From Mucidula mucida (taxonomy: Eukaryota; Basidiomycota; Agaricomycetes; Agaricales; Physalacriaceae), in NCBI GenBank assembly GCA_015501055.1, contig JADNYV010000557.1:1-22238 (forward strand): DNA of 22,238 nucleotides. Reading direction: 5' to 3'. The position numbers were made by a program, and so were the translations under genes. The notes below the pieces were generated by a model. That model did no database searches and had not been told where the DNA came from. It saw only the letters and a list, made by a program, of their open reading frames with translations. Positions 1-10,483 of this stretch are shown here, piece after piece; the stretch's first letter is position 1, and every line of letters begins with the position of its first letter.

Positions 1-215
1 TCAACACAGGAGGTACGATGAACTTGTATTTCGTTGACAGGAAGGAGGCCGTGGTGGCGTGTGAAAATGCTCCATAAGCAGACAGGTTTGATGGCGCCCG
101 GCCTTTTTCTCTTGCTCTCTCGTTTTTCCCATCATTGTCTGTACACATCGTCGCCTAGGCGCAACTCTGTCCATTCCTTCATTTTAATCCTTTCCTCATA
201 ATCGCCTGCTAAACC

Positions 216-1639
216 ATGGGTTGCTGTCAATCAAGTGGAGGCGAGGATCCTCAGGCCAAGGCCCGTATGTACTCCTGAGTCCTCTGCTCCTTGCGGCCCG
301 CCATACTCATTGGTGCCATAGGCAACGACGAGATTGAAAACCAGCTCAAGAAGGACAGGATGATGGCCAAGAATGAGATTAAAATGCTCCTCCTCGGTGC
401 TGGAGAGTCGGGAAAGGTGACTACTATGCACATTCGGGTTTTTACGCTGCTTACAACATATCCAGTCGACGGTGCTCAAACAAATGAAGTTGATTCACCA
501 TGGCGGGTACAACGACCAAGAGCGGGACTCATACAAGGAAATCATATTTTCGAATACCATTCAGTCCATGCGGTTTGTCAACATGTCCTCTAGCGATACA
601 TGACACTCACCTTACCAACCACAGTGCCATTCTTGATGCGTTGCCACTGCTGGATCTTACGCTATCCCCTCAGAATGATGCTCGCAAGGCTACCATTCTC
701 GCTCTTCCCGGTCAGCTGGACTCTGATACCATGCCCCGGGATGTTGTCGATGCCCTCAAATCTTTGTGGAGGGACAACGGTGTTCGCGAAGCCGTTCGTC
801 GCTCAAGAGAGTTCCAGCTCAACGACTCTGCCGTTTACTACTTCAACTCCCTGGATCGAATGTCCGCCCCTGGATACCTCCCCACCGACCAAGATATCCT
901 TCGCTCTCGTGTTAAGACCACCGGTATCACGGAGACAACCTTCAAGGTTGGCGAGTTGACATACAAGCTTTTCGATGTTGGTGGTCAGCGTTCAGAGCGA
1001 AAGAAGTGGATTCACTGCTTCGAAAATGTTACGGCTTTGGTGTTCTTGGTCAGTTTGAGCGAGTACGACCAGATGTTGTACGAAGATGAGAGTGTCGTAA
1101 GTCCCTGTGCTTAATCATTCGAATGATCTTCTAACACGCCCTAGAACCGTATGCAAGAAGCTCTTACCCTTTTCGACTCAATATGCAATTCCCGGTGGTT
1201 CGTCAAGACTTCGATAGTACGTATACTTGCCCTCTATCTCTATCTCGATATCCACTAGCCTTTCAGATTCTCTTCCTGAACAAGATCGATTTGTTTCGCT
1301 GAGAAACCTCCCTCCAGCTAGGCGACTACTTCCCTGACTATTGGACGGGTGTCCGTAGCTTTCGAATTATTCGCTTTTCCTCATAAGGTGGCGGACAACT
1401 GGGATGAAGCTGCTCGCTGACTTGTCAGTCCACCGATTCGTCAGCTTGAAACCAGAGCGCAGAACGAAAGAAGAGATATACCACATTATACTTGCGCCAC
1501 TGACACACAACAAATTAATGTTCGTCTGACCTCTTACTCCTTATTCGCTTGTTGATAACGTCTTCGCTTCACAGTCGTGCTCAGTGCCATCCAAGACATC
1601 CTGTTGCAGCTCCATCTCCGGGAATGTGGCCTCCTATAA
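216..1639 (+). CDS. Heterotrimeric G-protein alpha subunit, 3' part disrupted
   Basis: Membrane-bound GTPase that relays receptor signals; in fungi these subunits act in nutrient, pheromone and cAMP signalling. The start at 216 gives MGCCQSS, a myristoylation/palmitoylation-type N-terminus. Exons read 216-264, 322-416, 466-572, 625-1096, 1145-1216 and 1267 onward, with matching phases. The P-loop GAGESGKS lies at residues 42-49 across intron 2. Exon 4 carries switch I (RVKTTGIT) and switch II ([14 protein letters not shown]), and exon 6 carries NKID. After [10 protein letters not shown] an in-frame TGA at 1300-1302 would end the product at 276 residues instead of about 353. Downstream, recognisable pieces (GDYFPDY, then a G5-type CATDTQQI) lie in shifting frames to about 1530. 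A clean last exon at 1575-1639 encodes the usual C-terminus ending RECGLL. The family is certain; whether the gene is functional is not. Either a decaying paralogue or consensus errors would explain the break. Confidence 0.93.
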
Positions 1640-3440
1640 CTGCACATCTTTTTCTTCTCGGTCTACACATTATTATCGCTCCCTCGGAACACATTGGCTT
1701 TGTTATATATATCTTTCCATATTTTTTGGCCACCTACTACCCCTCTTCAACGTCTTTCCTTTACGTCTCTTTATGTTACCCCCGTTGAATTGATACATTA
1801 TAGGTTATCCTATGTAGTGGGAATACGATGCGCTTTGTTATGTACATCTTTTTGATCTGTAAATACGCGTTAGTTGTCTAGACTAAAGATTGACTTTGGC
1901 TAGTGATTGATCGTTCAGTTTTTTTGGGGACTTGCTCTCTTATCATCGGTCGCTCGCCTGAAATTCCGCGGACGGACTGCACCTCTTATCCAGCTGCCAT
2001 GAATGATCAGCTCTTGACGCTGTCGTTCCAGGTATTCCTTTGACGTTATACTTACATCTTTAGGACTCTTACGCTAGCAACAGATTCATGAATGTTGTAC
2101 GGCTTCAGAGCGTGAAAACCGTCACTCTATCCACTCTATCAGCTTCTTCGTGTCCTGCTCGACCCAGGAATCCATTTTTATGTAACGAAGTTCTGTATCA
2201 CAAACCATATAGGTATGCGCGTGTGTCAAGAGCCCTTTCGACACAACAATGCTCACCGAGGTTCCGTCAAAATATAGAGTGCAAATGGCGCTGCTGGCAG
2301 TATCAAGGTTCGTTCCACTGACGTCCACCGCGTAACATTGCGCACGTCGATTTGACAGGTCACGCTCTTGTCAACAGAAATCAATCAAGCTACATATTCA
2401 ATCGTTGCCCAGGGCATCACAAGGACCCAGTACAGGCACGAGGCTTTTTAGAATTACAGCTTGCTGATTTGGCCACCTGATTTCCTACAGAAGGAGTGCG
2501 CAACGGGAAGGAAGCGCTGTTCTGTTCTTTCAAGTAGCTGGCAGGACCGGAGAGGGAGAGGAAGTACACCGCAAATGAGCTCAAGACCACGTACCCATAT
2601 TCATCAGCCACGCGTTCGCCACATCATCGTCGACGTAGTGCTTGATTTTCTCACTCGTGACATATGAGACAGACGCTAAATTTCGAATCCAAGCCCAGCG
2701 ACGGAGTCGCATCCTACGCGAAGAAGATCATCCATGCAGCGTTCTGGAAAGTACTACGGGCATCTGTCCGAGTAGGATATTGAAGAGGTCCGTTGAAATA
2801 TGGAGACGAGGGGCACAAGTTGAGGTGTTCTTGTCTAAGCGCCTTGCAGTTCCCATCTCAAGGTGAGTACGTTCATTTTCAGCTGGATGGCTCGTCAAGT
2901 CCTACTCGTTAGGTATTATTCAAAAGAACAAGCCGAAACGCGAGGATAAAAGAGTAGCCAGCGTACTTACTTGATTTGTGTCGGCAATCAGCGATATATT
3001 GCCGCCGCCACCTTTCAATTAAGTTTAAAAGGTTCGAGCAACTTCCCAGCAGGTACACAAACCGCGAACGTTAGAGACGACGCGTCTTCGCGTAGCGGTG
3101 CACCTCGATGTAGTTTGAAGGTCGTTCGGTGAAGCCTCCGCGATGCGGATCTAGATAAAACGCGTTTCATGAATCGTAGCGAGGTAATTCTAGCCTGCTC
3201 AGATGCAGTACCTCGTGATCAATCGGAATCAGAAAAAACGCGATGCAGGAAGACGTGCTTGCGCTGTAGAGTTGCGCACAAGCTTCTGAAGGCTTTAGTG
3301 GGCCTCGCGCTAGATGCATACAGTATGCAAAGCCGAAGAGAAAAGACTTGCTCGTCTCGCTTTCAAGAATTCCGATCGTTCCCATGCGGCGATCAATGGC
3401 CGAAGACTGGCCGAAATGGGGTGGGTCATCAAGTATGCGC
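1640..3440. other. 1.8 kb without a recognised gene; coding-like minus-strand fragments
   Basis: About 150-300 bases after the G-alpha stop are AT-rich and are probably its 3' UTR. No complete gene is recognised in the rest. On the minus strand, 2920-2560 and 2360-2122 read like protein in pieces that change frame: around 2800-2710 SSPYFNGPLQYPTRTDAR and STFQNAAWMIFFA, around 2650-2595 SEKIKHYVDDDVANAWLMN, and 2328-2122 an open stretch ending in DTKKLIEWIE followed by TGA. I cannot place these in a family, and no splice model joins them cleanly. They may be a decayed or badly sequenced gene, or chance. Confidence 0.3.
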
Positions 3441-3441
3441 G

Positions 3442-3448
3442 TATAAAA
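3442..3448 (+). promoter_or_regulatory. TATA box of the secreted lectin-like gene
   Basis: TATAAAA lies 85-91 bases upstream of the start codon at 3533 and is followed by a pyrimidine-rich stretch (3455-3480). That is a common promoter layout for well-expressed fungal genes. Position and sequence are seen; function is inferred. Confidence 0.6.
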
Positions 3449-3532
3449 GTCTGCTGCTTCCCTCTTCCCGTTTCTCTCTATTCGTTTTGGCGAATACCCC
3501 CACATTCTTTTCTCCCTACCCTAATACTTACG

Positions 3533-5201
3533 ATGAACAACTTATTATCTTTCTCAAGCGCTGTCCTTCTGGCAGCCACTATGGCCTCTGCCCAGGTGCC
3601 CAAGTTCGTGTTTTTCCCTTGGCGCTAAACGCGAGATCTTGGACTGACATCATAAACAGCTACCGTGGAGAGGTTCTCCTCGAGCCCGGCATCAACTCTG
3701 GTGAGCAGATTCTATGTACGTGGAGGCGATCTTATAACACGATGCAGGTAAATGTATGACCGCCTCGTCCAACTCGGACGGAGCGACTGTCACGCTCCAG
3801 TCATGCACTGGTGCCACCTCTCAGAAATGGTCCTTCTCTGGCGGTTCGGTCCAAGTCTTTGGCGACAAATGTCTAGACGTCCCAGGCGGAAGCACCACGG
3901 ATGGTGTAAAACTGCAAATTTGGACTTGTTCCACCAACAACAATCCCAATCAGCAGTTCTACTACACCGTGCGGTCTCTTTCATTGTGTTCATTTTACTT
4001 TGACTAAAGTCGGTATAGAGCGACTATCACCTTTCATGGACTGACCACGGCAAATGCTTGGATCTCTCCGACGGTAGCCAGTCCGACGGAAACACGGTAT
4101 GAACACGCCCATAAATCTTTGACACCAAGAAATTGACCTATGCGTGCGCGTAGCTCCAACTCTGGTCGTGCAGCGGCGGCGTCAACCAGGTCTGGAATTC
4201 GGGCTACTATTACACTGATCTGCCCGCCACCTCTGAAGATGGCCAATCCGGAACCAATAACTGTGGGACAGGCAGCAGCGACAGCTCCCAGTGCCAGACA
4301 GCCTGGATCAAGTATGTTTATTGTGTTGTCTGCCATATGTAACGGTATTTGATAACGTGTTCTAGCTCTGCAGAAGATTTCTGTCTCTGGGCTCCCCCGA
4401 CTGTCGATAGCATTGGAAACTCGGAGCGTCTTGAGGTCGCCTATTGCACCAAGTCTGGTCGTGGCGCTCGTACCATTCCCGATGGAACTTTCCAGGGTGT
4501 TCACTTTGTCAAGACTCCTGATTACGTCCAGGTTACTGGTGTTGGTGACTTCACTAAGATCAACGTCGCCGCTGGTGATGCGTAAGTGACTTGTGATACG
4601 CCTACGATGCGCACTAACGAAATATAAACAGTGGAGGTGAACTTGACCCACACGGTGCTGATGGTAACGGTAATCCTAGTATGCATTCCGTCCTTCTAAA
4701 CACAATATATCGCTTACTTACTTTCTTTCACAGTTGGCGGTTTGGTCTATGGAAACTCCTTCGGCACCGGTCAGCAATACCACGAATGGACTTCGTTCAT
4801 CTCCTCGAATGAATTCTGCTTCCGCGCATGTGTTGGTGCTCAAGCTGCAGAGCTCTGCCAGCACATATACGATGTCATGGGATGCTACTGGAACATGCCC
4901 GCCAACTACGACTCTGGCGTCTTTGAGAACTGTGACGGCGATGATGAGTGCGTTCTTCCCTTCTTCGCGCTTGTCGATATAACCTGATTTGCTTTCAATC
5001 AGCCTTCCCATGGGTGTCTACGGTACCTCTACCTGGTACCAAGGCGTCGAGCCTACGCCTGAGGCCCACCCTGTCGCCAGCTCTTCAAATTGTGTTCCTT
5101 TGGAGACTGTTGGTGTTACTTCTGCAAGGAAAAGGAGGTCGAGCAATGGTTTCGAGAAGGTTGCGCGCGCTGCTTTCGCAGAGCCCACCCCGATGTTCTG
5201 A
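3533..5201 (+). CDS. Secreted ricin-lectin / macrophage-activating-glycoprotein-like protein
   Basis: Predicted extracellular protein of 414 residues from nine exons: 3533-3603, 3660-3700, 3748-3968, 4019-4096, 4154-4311, 4366-4581, 4632-4678, 4734-4947 and 5003-5201. These sum to 1245 bases with consistent phases. Residues 1-20 form a signal peptide ending in ASA. Residues of about 30-150 are a ricin-B-type beta-trefoil (CBM13-like), with repeated units such as GDKCLDVPGG, HGKCLDLSDGS and LQLWSCSGG. The C-terminal half, from CLWAPP, contains VHFVKTPDYVQVTGVGDFTK, GELDPHGADGNGNPIGG and many paired cysteines. From memory this matches the basidiomycete family annotated as macrophage-activating glycoprotein, whose biochemical role is not established to my knowledge. 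The last 30 residues are basic and poorly conserved. The frame is unbroken. Carbohydrate binding is inferred from the lectin fold; no catalytic motif was seen. Confidence 0.85.
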
Positions 5202-5866
5202 TCTAACGGTTTTGATTACAATGAATGGGACAGTACAGTATCTTACCAATATGGACTACTTAACTAATTACGACTCTCGTTTTCTCGGTACGATTGAGTG
5301 AGGCACTGCTTCGCGTAGGATTGGACAAGTAGGTGAATACTAGATTTCTCTATTCTGTCCTCCCGGCAGTGGCAGGAAGGGCGGATCTTGAAGCTTGAAG
5401 GGCTCGTAAGTAACGGAATAGTGGATAGCGTTCTTTCAAAACAAGAATTCGTGTTATACAGCGTAGAAACTCGTCGTTAATGATGGGATAACATGGCCAG
5501 TGTTATCCCATTGGCGGTTGTGGCGCAGTTTACATCTTATCATGGTCATCTCAGAGGGTTTGTGCTGTTGGGAGTCTGGTTAGTATAGTTTATATATACC
5601 TTGGCATTGGGCCAAGAATTAACCAATTGAGCATCCCTTTTTCGGGCATTTAGCTTTAGCTTCAAGCTTGTTCCAAAGTCTTCGCATCTGGCCTCTTCAG
5701 ATTTGTAAGATATTAGTGGGCCCTCCCAGATGCATCCGAACCGAGGCGTGACCCAAGTCTTAGAACGCGTCGAGTGCAATCGCCGATCAGTGACGCACGA
5801 TCCCCAAAAATGCAGACAACCGATTGATCACTTTTCTTCCTGACCACCATCTCCTCACTGTGAAAG
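5202..5866. other. Intergenic region between lectin-like gene and phosphoglycerate mutase
   Basis: This 665-base stretch holds the 3' UTR of the upstream gene and the promoter of the mutase. No gene was seen. It contains a perfect 11-bp inverted repeat at 5483-5511 (separate entry) and an AT-rich segment at 5580-5600. Open frames here are short and not protein-like. Confidence 0.6.
5483..5511. repeat. Perfect 11-bp inverted repeat with 7-base loop
   Basis: ATGGGATAACA at 5483-5493 is mirrored exactly by TGTTATCCCAT at 5501-5511 around the loop TGGCCAG. Each arm carries a GATA core (GGATAA / TTATCC). It lies 282 bases after the lectin-like stop codon and 356 bases before the mutase start. It could be a hairpin near a 3' end or a paired GATA-factor site; the sequence does not decide. 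Confidence 0.7.
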
Positions 5867-7612
5867 ATGACCACCGAAATCAAGAACAAGGTCTGTTTAA
5901 TGTAAGCAGATTTCTCTTATTCGAGGACACATATTTATTGTTGCCAGCGTGCACGATGGCTGGGGCATTGCCAACGTACCCGGCCTCGAAGGCAATGCCA
6001 TCGAGGCGGGTACGACGACCAATATGGACACCATTGCCAAGGATCACAGTCATCGCAAACTTGCTGCACATGGTATCGCGGTTGGCCTCAGCGAGGGGCT
6101 CATGGGCAACTCAGAAGTTGGGTAGGTCGCCTCTGCTCTTTACCTTTGCTCTGCTAATTTGTTAGGCATCTAAATATCGGTGCTGGACGCATCGTCTGGC
6201 AAGACATTGTCAAAATCGATGTGTCTATCAAGAAGAGGGAATTCCACAAGAATAAAGTCATTCTAGAAAGTATGCAAAAGGCGAAGGAGGGCAACGGACG
6301 GATTCACTTGCTCGGTTTGGTCAGAATATACTTTTGTTGTCCTGGTTTTCTTCTTACTTGATTCCAGATCTCTGATGGAGGCGTTCACTCGCACATTCGC
6401 CACCTCTTTGCTCTCCTAGAGACAGCAAAGGAGGTCGGCGTTCCGCACGTCTACGTCCACTTCTTCGGTGACGGTCGGGACACTGCCCCTCGCTCGGGGG
6501 CTGGATACTGCCAGGAGCTTGTCGATTTCATGAAGAAAGAAAAGGTCGGGGAACTGGCTACTATCATCGGCAGATACTATGCAATGGATCGGGACAAGCG
6601 CTGGGATCGTGTCAAGATTGCCATCGATGGCTTGGTCGGCGGTGTCGGGGAGAACGCGGAAGATGGCGTCGCTGCTATCAAGGCCAATTACGAGAAGGAC
6701 GTCACTGATGAGTTCTTGAAGCCTATCATCGTCAACGGAGACGCTGGTCGCATTAAAGATGGAGACTCCATATTTTTCTTCAACTACAGGTCAGATCGCA
6801 TGCGCGAGATAGCCTCTGTATTCGGTCTCCCGGACAAGCCGATGGAGGTCACCATTCCAAAGAATATCACGATCGCCACCATGTCGCGCTACAATGCAGA
6901 ATTCCCCTTCCCCATAGCCTTCCCGCCACAAGCCATGACTAATGTACTTGCTGAGGTGCTCGCCAAGAACGATGTCAAGCAGGCGCACATTGCAGAGACG
7001 GAGAAATACGCTCACGTCACGTTCTTCTTCAACGGTGGACTCGAGAAACAGTTCGACAAGGAAGAGAGGCACATGATTCCGTCCCCCAAGGTTGCTACAT
7101 ACGATAAGCTGCCTAAGATGAGCGTGAAGGGCGTCGCAGAAAAGGTCGCCGAGGTGGTAAAGGCGGGCGAACACCCCTTCGTTATGTGCAACTTCGCGCC
7201 TCCCGATATGGTCGGACATACCGGTGTGTATGACGCGGCAGTAGAGGCTATTGGGCACACCGATGAAGCCGTTGGTATCGTGTACAAGGCATGCCAAGAG
7301 GCCGGGTATATCTTGTTGATCACTGCAGATCATGGAAATGCGGAGCAGATGAAGAACTTGGAGACTGGCGCACCGCACACCGCTCACACGACAAACCCAG
7401 TACCTTTCATCATGTCCGGGGATCCCAAAAAGTTCAAGTTCACGGAGGACAAGGAGGGCGAGGACGAAGGCGCCCTCTGTGATGTTGCACCAACGGTCTT
7501 GGACCTGCTTGGCCTTGCGAAACCCGAAGGTACGCTTTTTTGTCTTTTTTGTACCATGGTAATAACTGACGCTTGTGCAGAAATGACTGGACGATCTTTA
7601 TTAGCGCAGTAA
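5867..7612 (+). CDS. 2,3-bisphosphoglycerate-independent phosphoglycerate mutase
   Basis: Cytosolic glycolytic/gluconeogenic enzyme that interconverts 3- and 2-phosphoglycerate through a phosphoserine intermediate with two metal ions. Five exons (5867-5901, 5948-6121, 6166-6319, 6368-7529, 7581-7612) sum to 1557 bases, giving 518 residues, the usual family length. Seen motifs are VHDGWG with a metal-ligand Asp at residue 15, catalytic Ser67 in LMGNSEVGHLNIG, SDGGVHSH, FGDGRDT, GRYYAMDRDKRWDR, NFAPPDMVGHTG and the metal-binding DHGNAE. Every expected active-site element is present and no frame break occurs. The last exon is only 32 bases and encodes the end TGRSLLAQ. Intron 4 (7530-7580) contains no stop in the exon frame, so retention would add 17 residues. 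The gene converges on the Stealth gene downstream. Identification is secure. Confidence 0.97.
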
Positions 7613-7732
7613 GCGCCGAGTAGCGAAACATACCAATATAGAATATTGAGTAGTAGACATTGTAAAAGACTAATGTACAGTAACGACTGATTCGGACGTG
7701 TCGCTGAGCTTGCAAGCGAGGCATATTCAATA

Positions 7733-10483
7733 CTAATAAATAAATGACAGCGTATGGATACAGTGTAGATGCAAAAAGAGCGACGTAGCGATGTCATACA
7801 TATGTACTAATCGGGATTCATATTCTCGAATGGTTGCGACCGAACCGACGATGGCGGCGCTGCTCGGGCTCCCCGTCCTTGAGCGGCCTTTTCTCCCACA
7901 ATCTGTACTAGTCCGTTCACCTCGAGGCTTCTCCCACCAGCCTACTACATCTCGCCATCGCACATTGTACCAGTCTTTTAGTAACCGATCCGTAGGTTCC
8001 ATCTCGACGCCATCTTGGACATCGTCGTTGATAGCGAGAGCGCACAGGGTCCATCGGGGTCCTTGAGCTCTTCCAGTTTACCAGCAACGGTTGTGTCTTT
8101 GACCTGTAGCCACTCCATCGGAGTATTTCCTGTGAAGAAGCTCAATGAAACCGAGCGAAAAAAATTGCAGTGGTAGAGCACTAACCAATGACGAGGAGTA
8201 TCGCTGGATATTCCGCACAGCAAAAGCACGCGGGTTGCGTCGCATAGCCTCAGTAGGCTTAAAATCCGCATCCCACCACTTGGCAGCCGATCCACCAACA
8301 TGTCGTAGTCCTCCATCAACGCGTCCACCTCTTCATCATGGCCATGCTCCCCGTCATTGCTCGGCGGTAAGAATGCGCTCAAGCCAGACTTGCCGCTGCG
8401 CCCCAACAGCGCGATGATGGCGCAGTCCCCGCACCGCGGGTCGGCGAACATCCACTTTTGGAACATGTCTTGTGCGGCTATGGGGCGTTCCCGGAGCCAG
8501 CAGGAAGCAAGAGGCCATGTCGATTTTGCACATCTCGCGGGAGGTGCCGTGGGCGTAATGTGCCCATTCGTGGTCAGCGTCCGATTTGGGAACGAAGGGG
8601 TAGCCATCGGCACTGGTGAAGAGGTATGTCGTCTCCGCAGGTGCGTCCAGGCGGCCGCGAGGAGGTTTGATTTCTCAGTGGCTTTACGGTAGGGTTTCCG
8701 GACTATTATTGCGTGCCATGATAGTCGGATTGGCCCGACAATTCGTCCAGGAGTGTCTGCGCTTCGGCAGGAGAAAGAGTGCCGTCCAAGTCTTTGTCTA
8801 TTCGTAGCATAAGGAAAGAGTAAATCCTAATCCAGCGATGATGAGTATCTGTGCACTGCGGTGGAGAAATTTGGGATCAACTCACAGCGCTTCACGGTGC
8901 TTCTCGATGTGATAATACATCTGGAGGAACGCGATATGGATTTGCGGGCCGCGCGCTCTGAAACGCATGCTCCCAGACGTCGCGAGGAATCCGGCCAGAT
9001 GGTGTTCACTTCTCGCAGATGTGACATCCATGGAGCGGGCCACATGCTTGATGTAGCTTCGATATCGGCGCCGAATCGGGTCATTGAGATACCAGTTGGA
9101 CAACTCCAGCGTAGGCTACACACGAATAAATTAGTACGACGGCGTAAAGAGGAGTGAGATATTCGAACCTGCTCCCCTCCATGTCGGCCTCGTAGTCGTA
9201 CCATCCATCGATATCAATGAAGCAATGTTCAATTGCGCTGTATTCTGAAAACGGGTCCGTACAGGGGTGTCGCGAAATCGCCGGAATTGAGTGGGGGGTG
9301 ATGAAGTAGTCGTCATTCAAGTACAGGACGGTGTCCTTGAACTCTTCGATATGAGGGAACTGACTTTCGATGGTAAGACTGAAGCAGAGGTAAGAGACTC
9401 GCTAGACAATCGCAAGTAGAAGGAGACGCATCACCTGTTAAAAGTAGGCAATATCGAGTCCCGCCACATTTCAGCGCCTGCATTGTTCGCTGGGAAGCCA
9501 AACCCATATAAAGCGTTCTCCAGTAACTTTGAACGACTCCAGTGATGCAAGATACTGATTGATGGGGTTTCGACGTCGTTGCGACTGAGATCTAGCCAGG
9601 TCGGTATGTGACCCATTCTCCGCGGGTGCGTATGGCAGACACGTCGTCGGAGGCATTGGCGGAGACGAAGGGAAGGCTAGATGTGAAGAGGTGCAGTTAC
9701 GAATAAGCGTTTTGGGGACGTTTTGATATACGCTGCGCATGGAATACCGGAGTTCGTCGTGGTCGCGGAAATGGTGTTCTGGAGGCCTGCTACCGTTTTC
9801 CTCCTCCTCTGCATCCTCCTCCTGTTCCCATCATCCTCCGCCTCCGCCTCGTCGTCGTCACGATCATCATCGTCCGACTCCTCATCGGGTGTGTCCCATG
9901 GAGCAGGTGTCGCTGCCGCGTCGTACGCAGGCCTGCCAAGAATGGGTCTGAGCCATTTATCCAAGTCCAAAGGACGTCTATGCGACCGTCATCTCCGTCG
10001 GGACTTTCTTTGCGATCTGGTCGGGCATGTCACTGCAGACCTTGCCGCGAGAGATCCATAGGTCGGCGCATTCATGGTTAACGACGCGCTGGCCGCGCGT
10101 AAGAGAATAGGTGCGCCGTCTATTGGGAGGGAGAAGGGGAGATTTGAACGTGGAGGGATGTGAATAAAAGTACCAGCCGTCTGGTGTCTCTGGTGGAGGC
10201 TCGAGTTCGAGCGGTTCGGGCTCGGGGACAGTGGGCTCATCTGCTGGGCGGGGATGTTCTGAGTGGCTGGTGGAATGGGTGGTGAATGGCGCTGGATTAA
10301 GGAATGAAAGGACATCAAAGTAGTACAGCGTCAAGGACACCGTAAGCAGCACAGAGAGAATAGCGAAGGTTCGGAACGAGTGTCTGCGCAGCTGCTTCTT
10401 GAGTGTCGGCAGTGGGGATAGCTCTATATGTTCAGTGCCCGGTCACTTTGGCTTAGAGGGAGGTAGGACGACGTCCAGCGCAT
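7733..10483 (-). pseudogene. Stealth-family sugar-phosphate transferase (GNPTAB-like), frameshifted
   Basis: Stealth proteins are hexose-phosphate transferases of the secretory pathway; human GNPTAB is the known relative. A likely start at 10483 gives MRWTSSYLPLSQSD, then a type II membrane anchor (about 10370-10315: FAILSVLLTVSLTLYYF). Conserved regions follow in order: CR1 RIDVLWTWINGSDP (about 9975-9930), an acidic linker (9895-9810), CR2 DELRYSMRSV (about 9760), CR3 DTVLYLNDDYFITPHS (about 9335-9285), LSNWYLN, an EF-hand loop at 8798-8763, GDCAIIALLGRSGKSGLSAF, NTPMEW, and CR4 AINDDVQDG with LLKDWYNVRW (about 8010-7950). Introns seen are 9379-9434, 9116-9168, 8827-8885 and 8130-8185. These regions lie in changing frames, with breaks near 10440, 10000, 9900, 9780, 9695, 9620, 9110, 9030, 9000, 8970, 8826, 8190 and others, mostly as if one base were missing. 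As given, no full protein is encoded. The family call is firm; decay versus sequence error is open. The exact 3' end is uncertain. Confidence 0.82.
8763..8798 (-). other. EF-hand calcium-binding loop in the Stealth gene
   Basis: Twelve codons read DKDLDGTLSPAE, with acidic or oxygen ligands at positions 1, 3, 5, 9 and 12 and Gly at 6, a textbook EF-hand loop. It sits in the exon after the 8827-8885 intron, between the CR3 and CR4 regions. GNPTAB also carries an EF-hand in its C-terminal part, so the position fits the family. Confidence 0.8.

Noticed and set aside
3169..3759. 196-codon plus-strand open frame overlapping the start of the lectin-like gene
   Set aside because: It runs through the TATA box, first exon and two introns of the supported gene in another frame, with no domain.
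9660..9700. A GT..AG pair 24 bases apart (GTAACT..ATCTAG on the minus strand) that could bypass a frame break in the Stealth gene
   Set aside because: Too short for a spliceosomal intron, and it would remove a conserved segment (LHLFTSS). A frame break is the better reading.
9735..10061. Plus-strand frame rich in Ser/Ala opposite the Stealth gene
   Set aside because: Its composition mirrors the acidic linker codons of the Stealth gene; it is a shadow frame.
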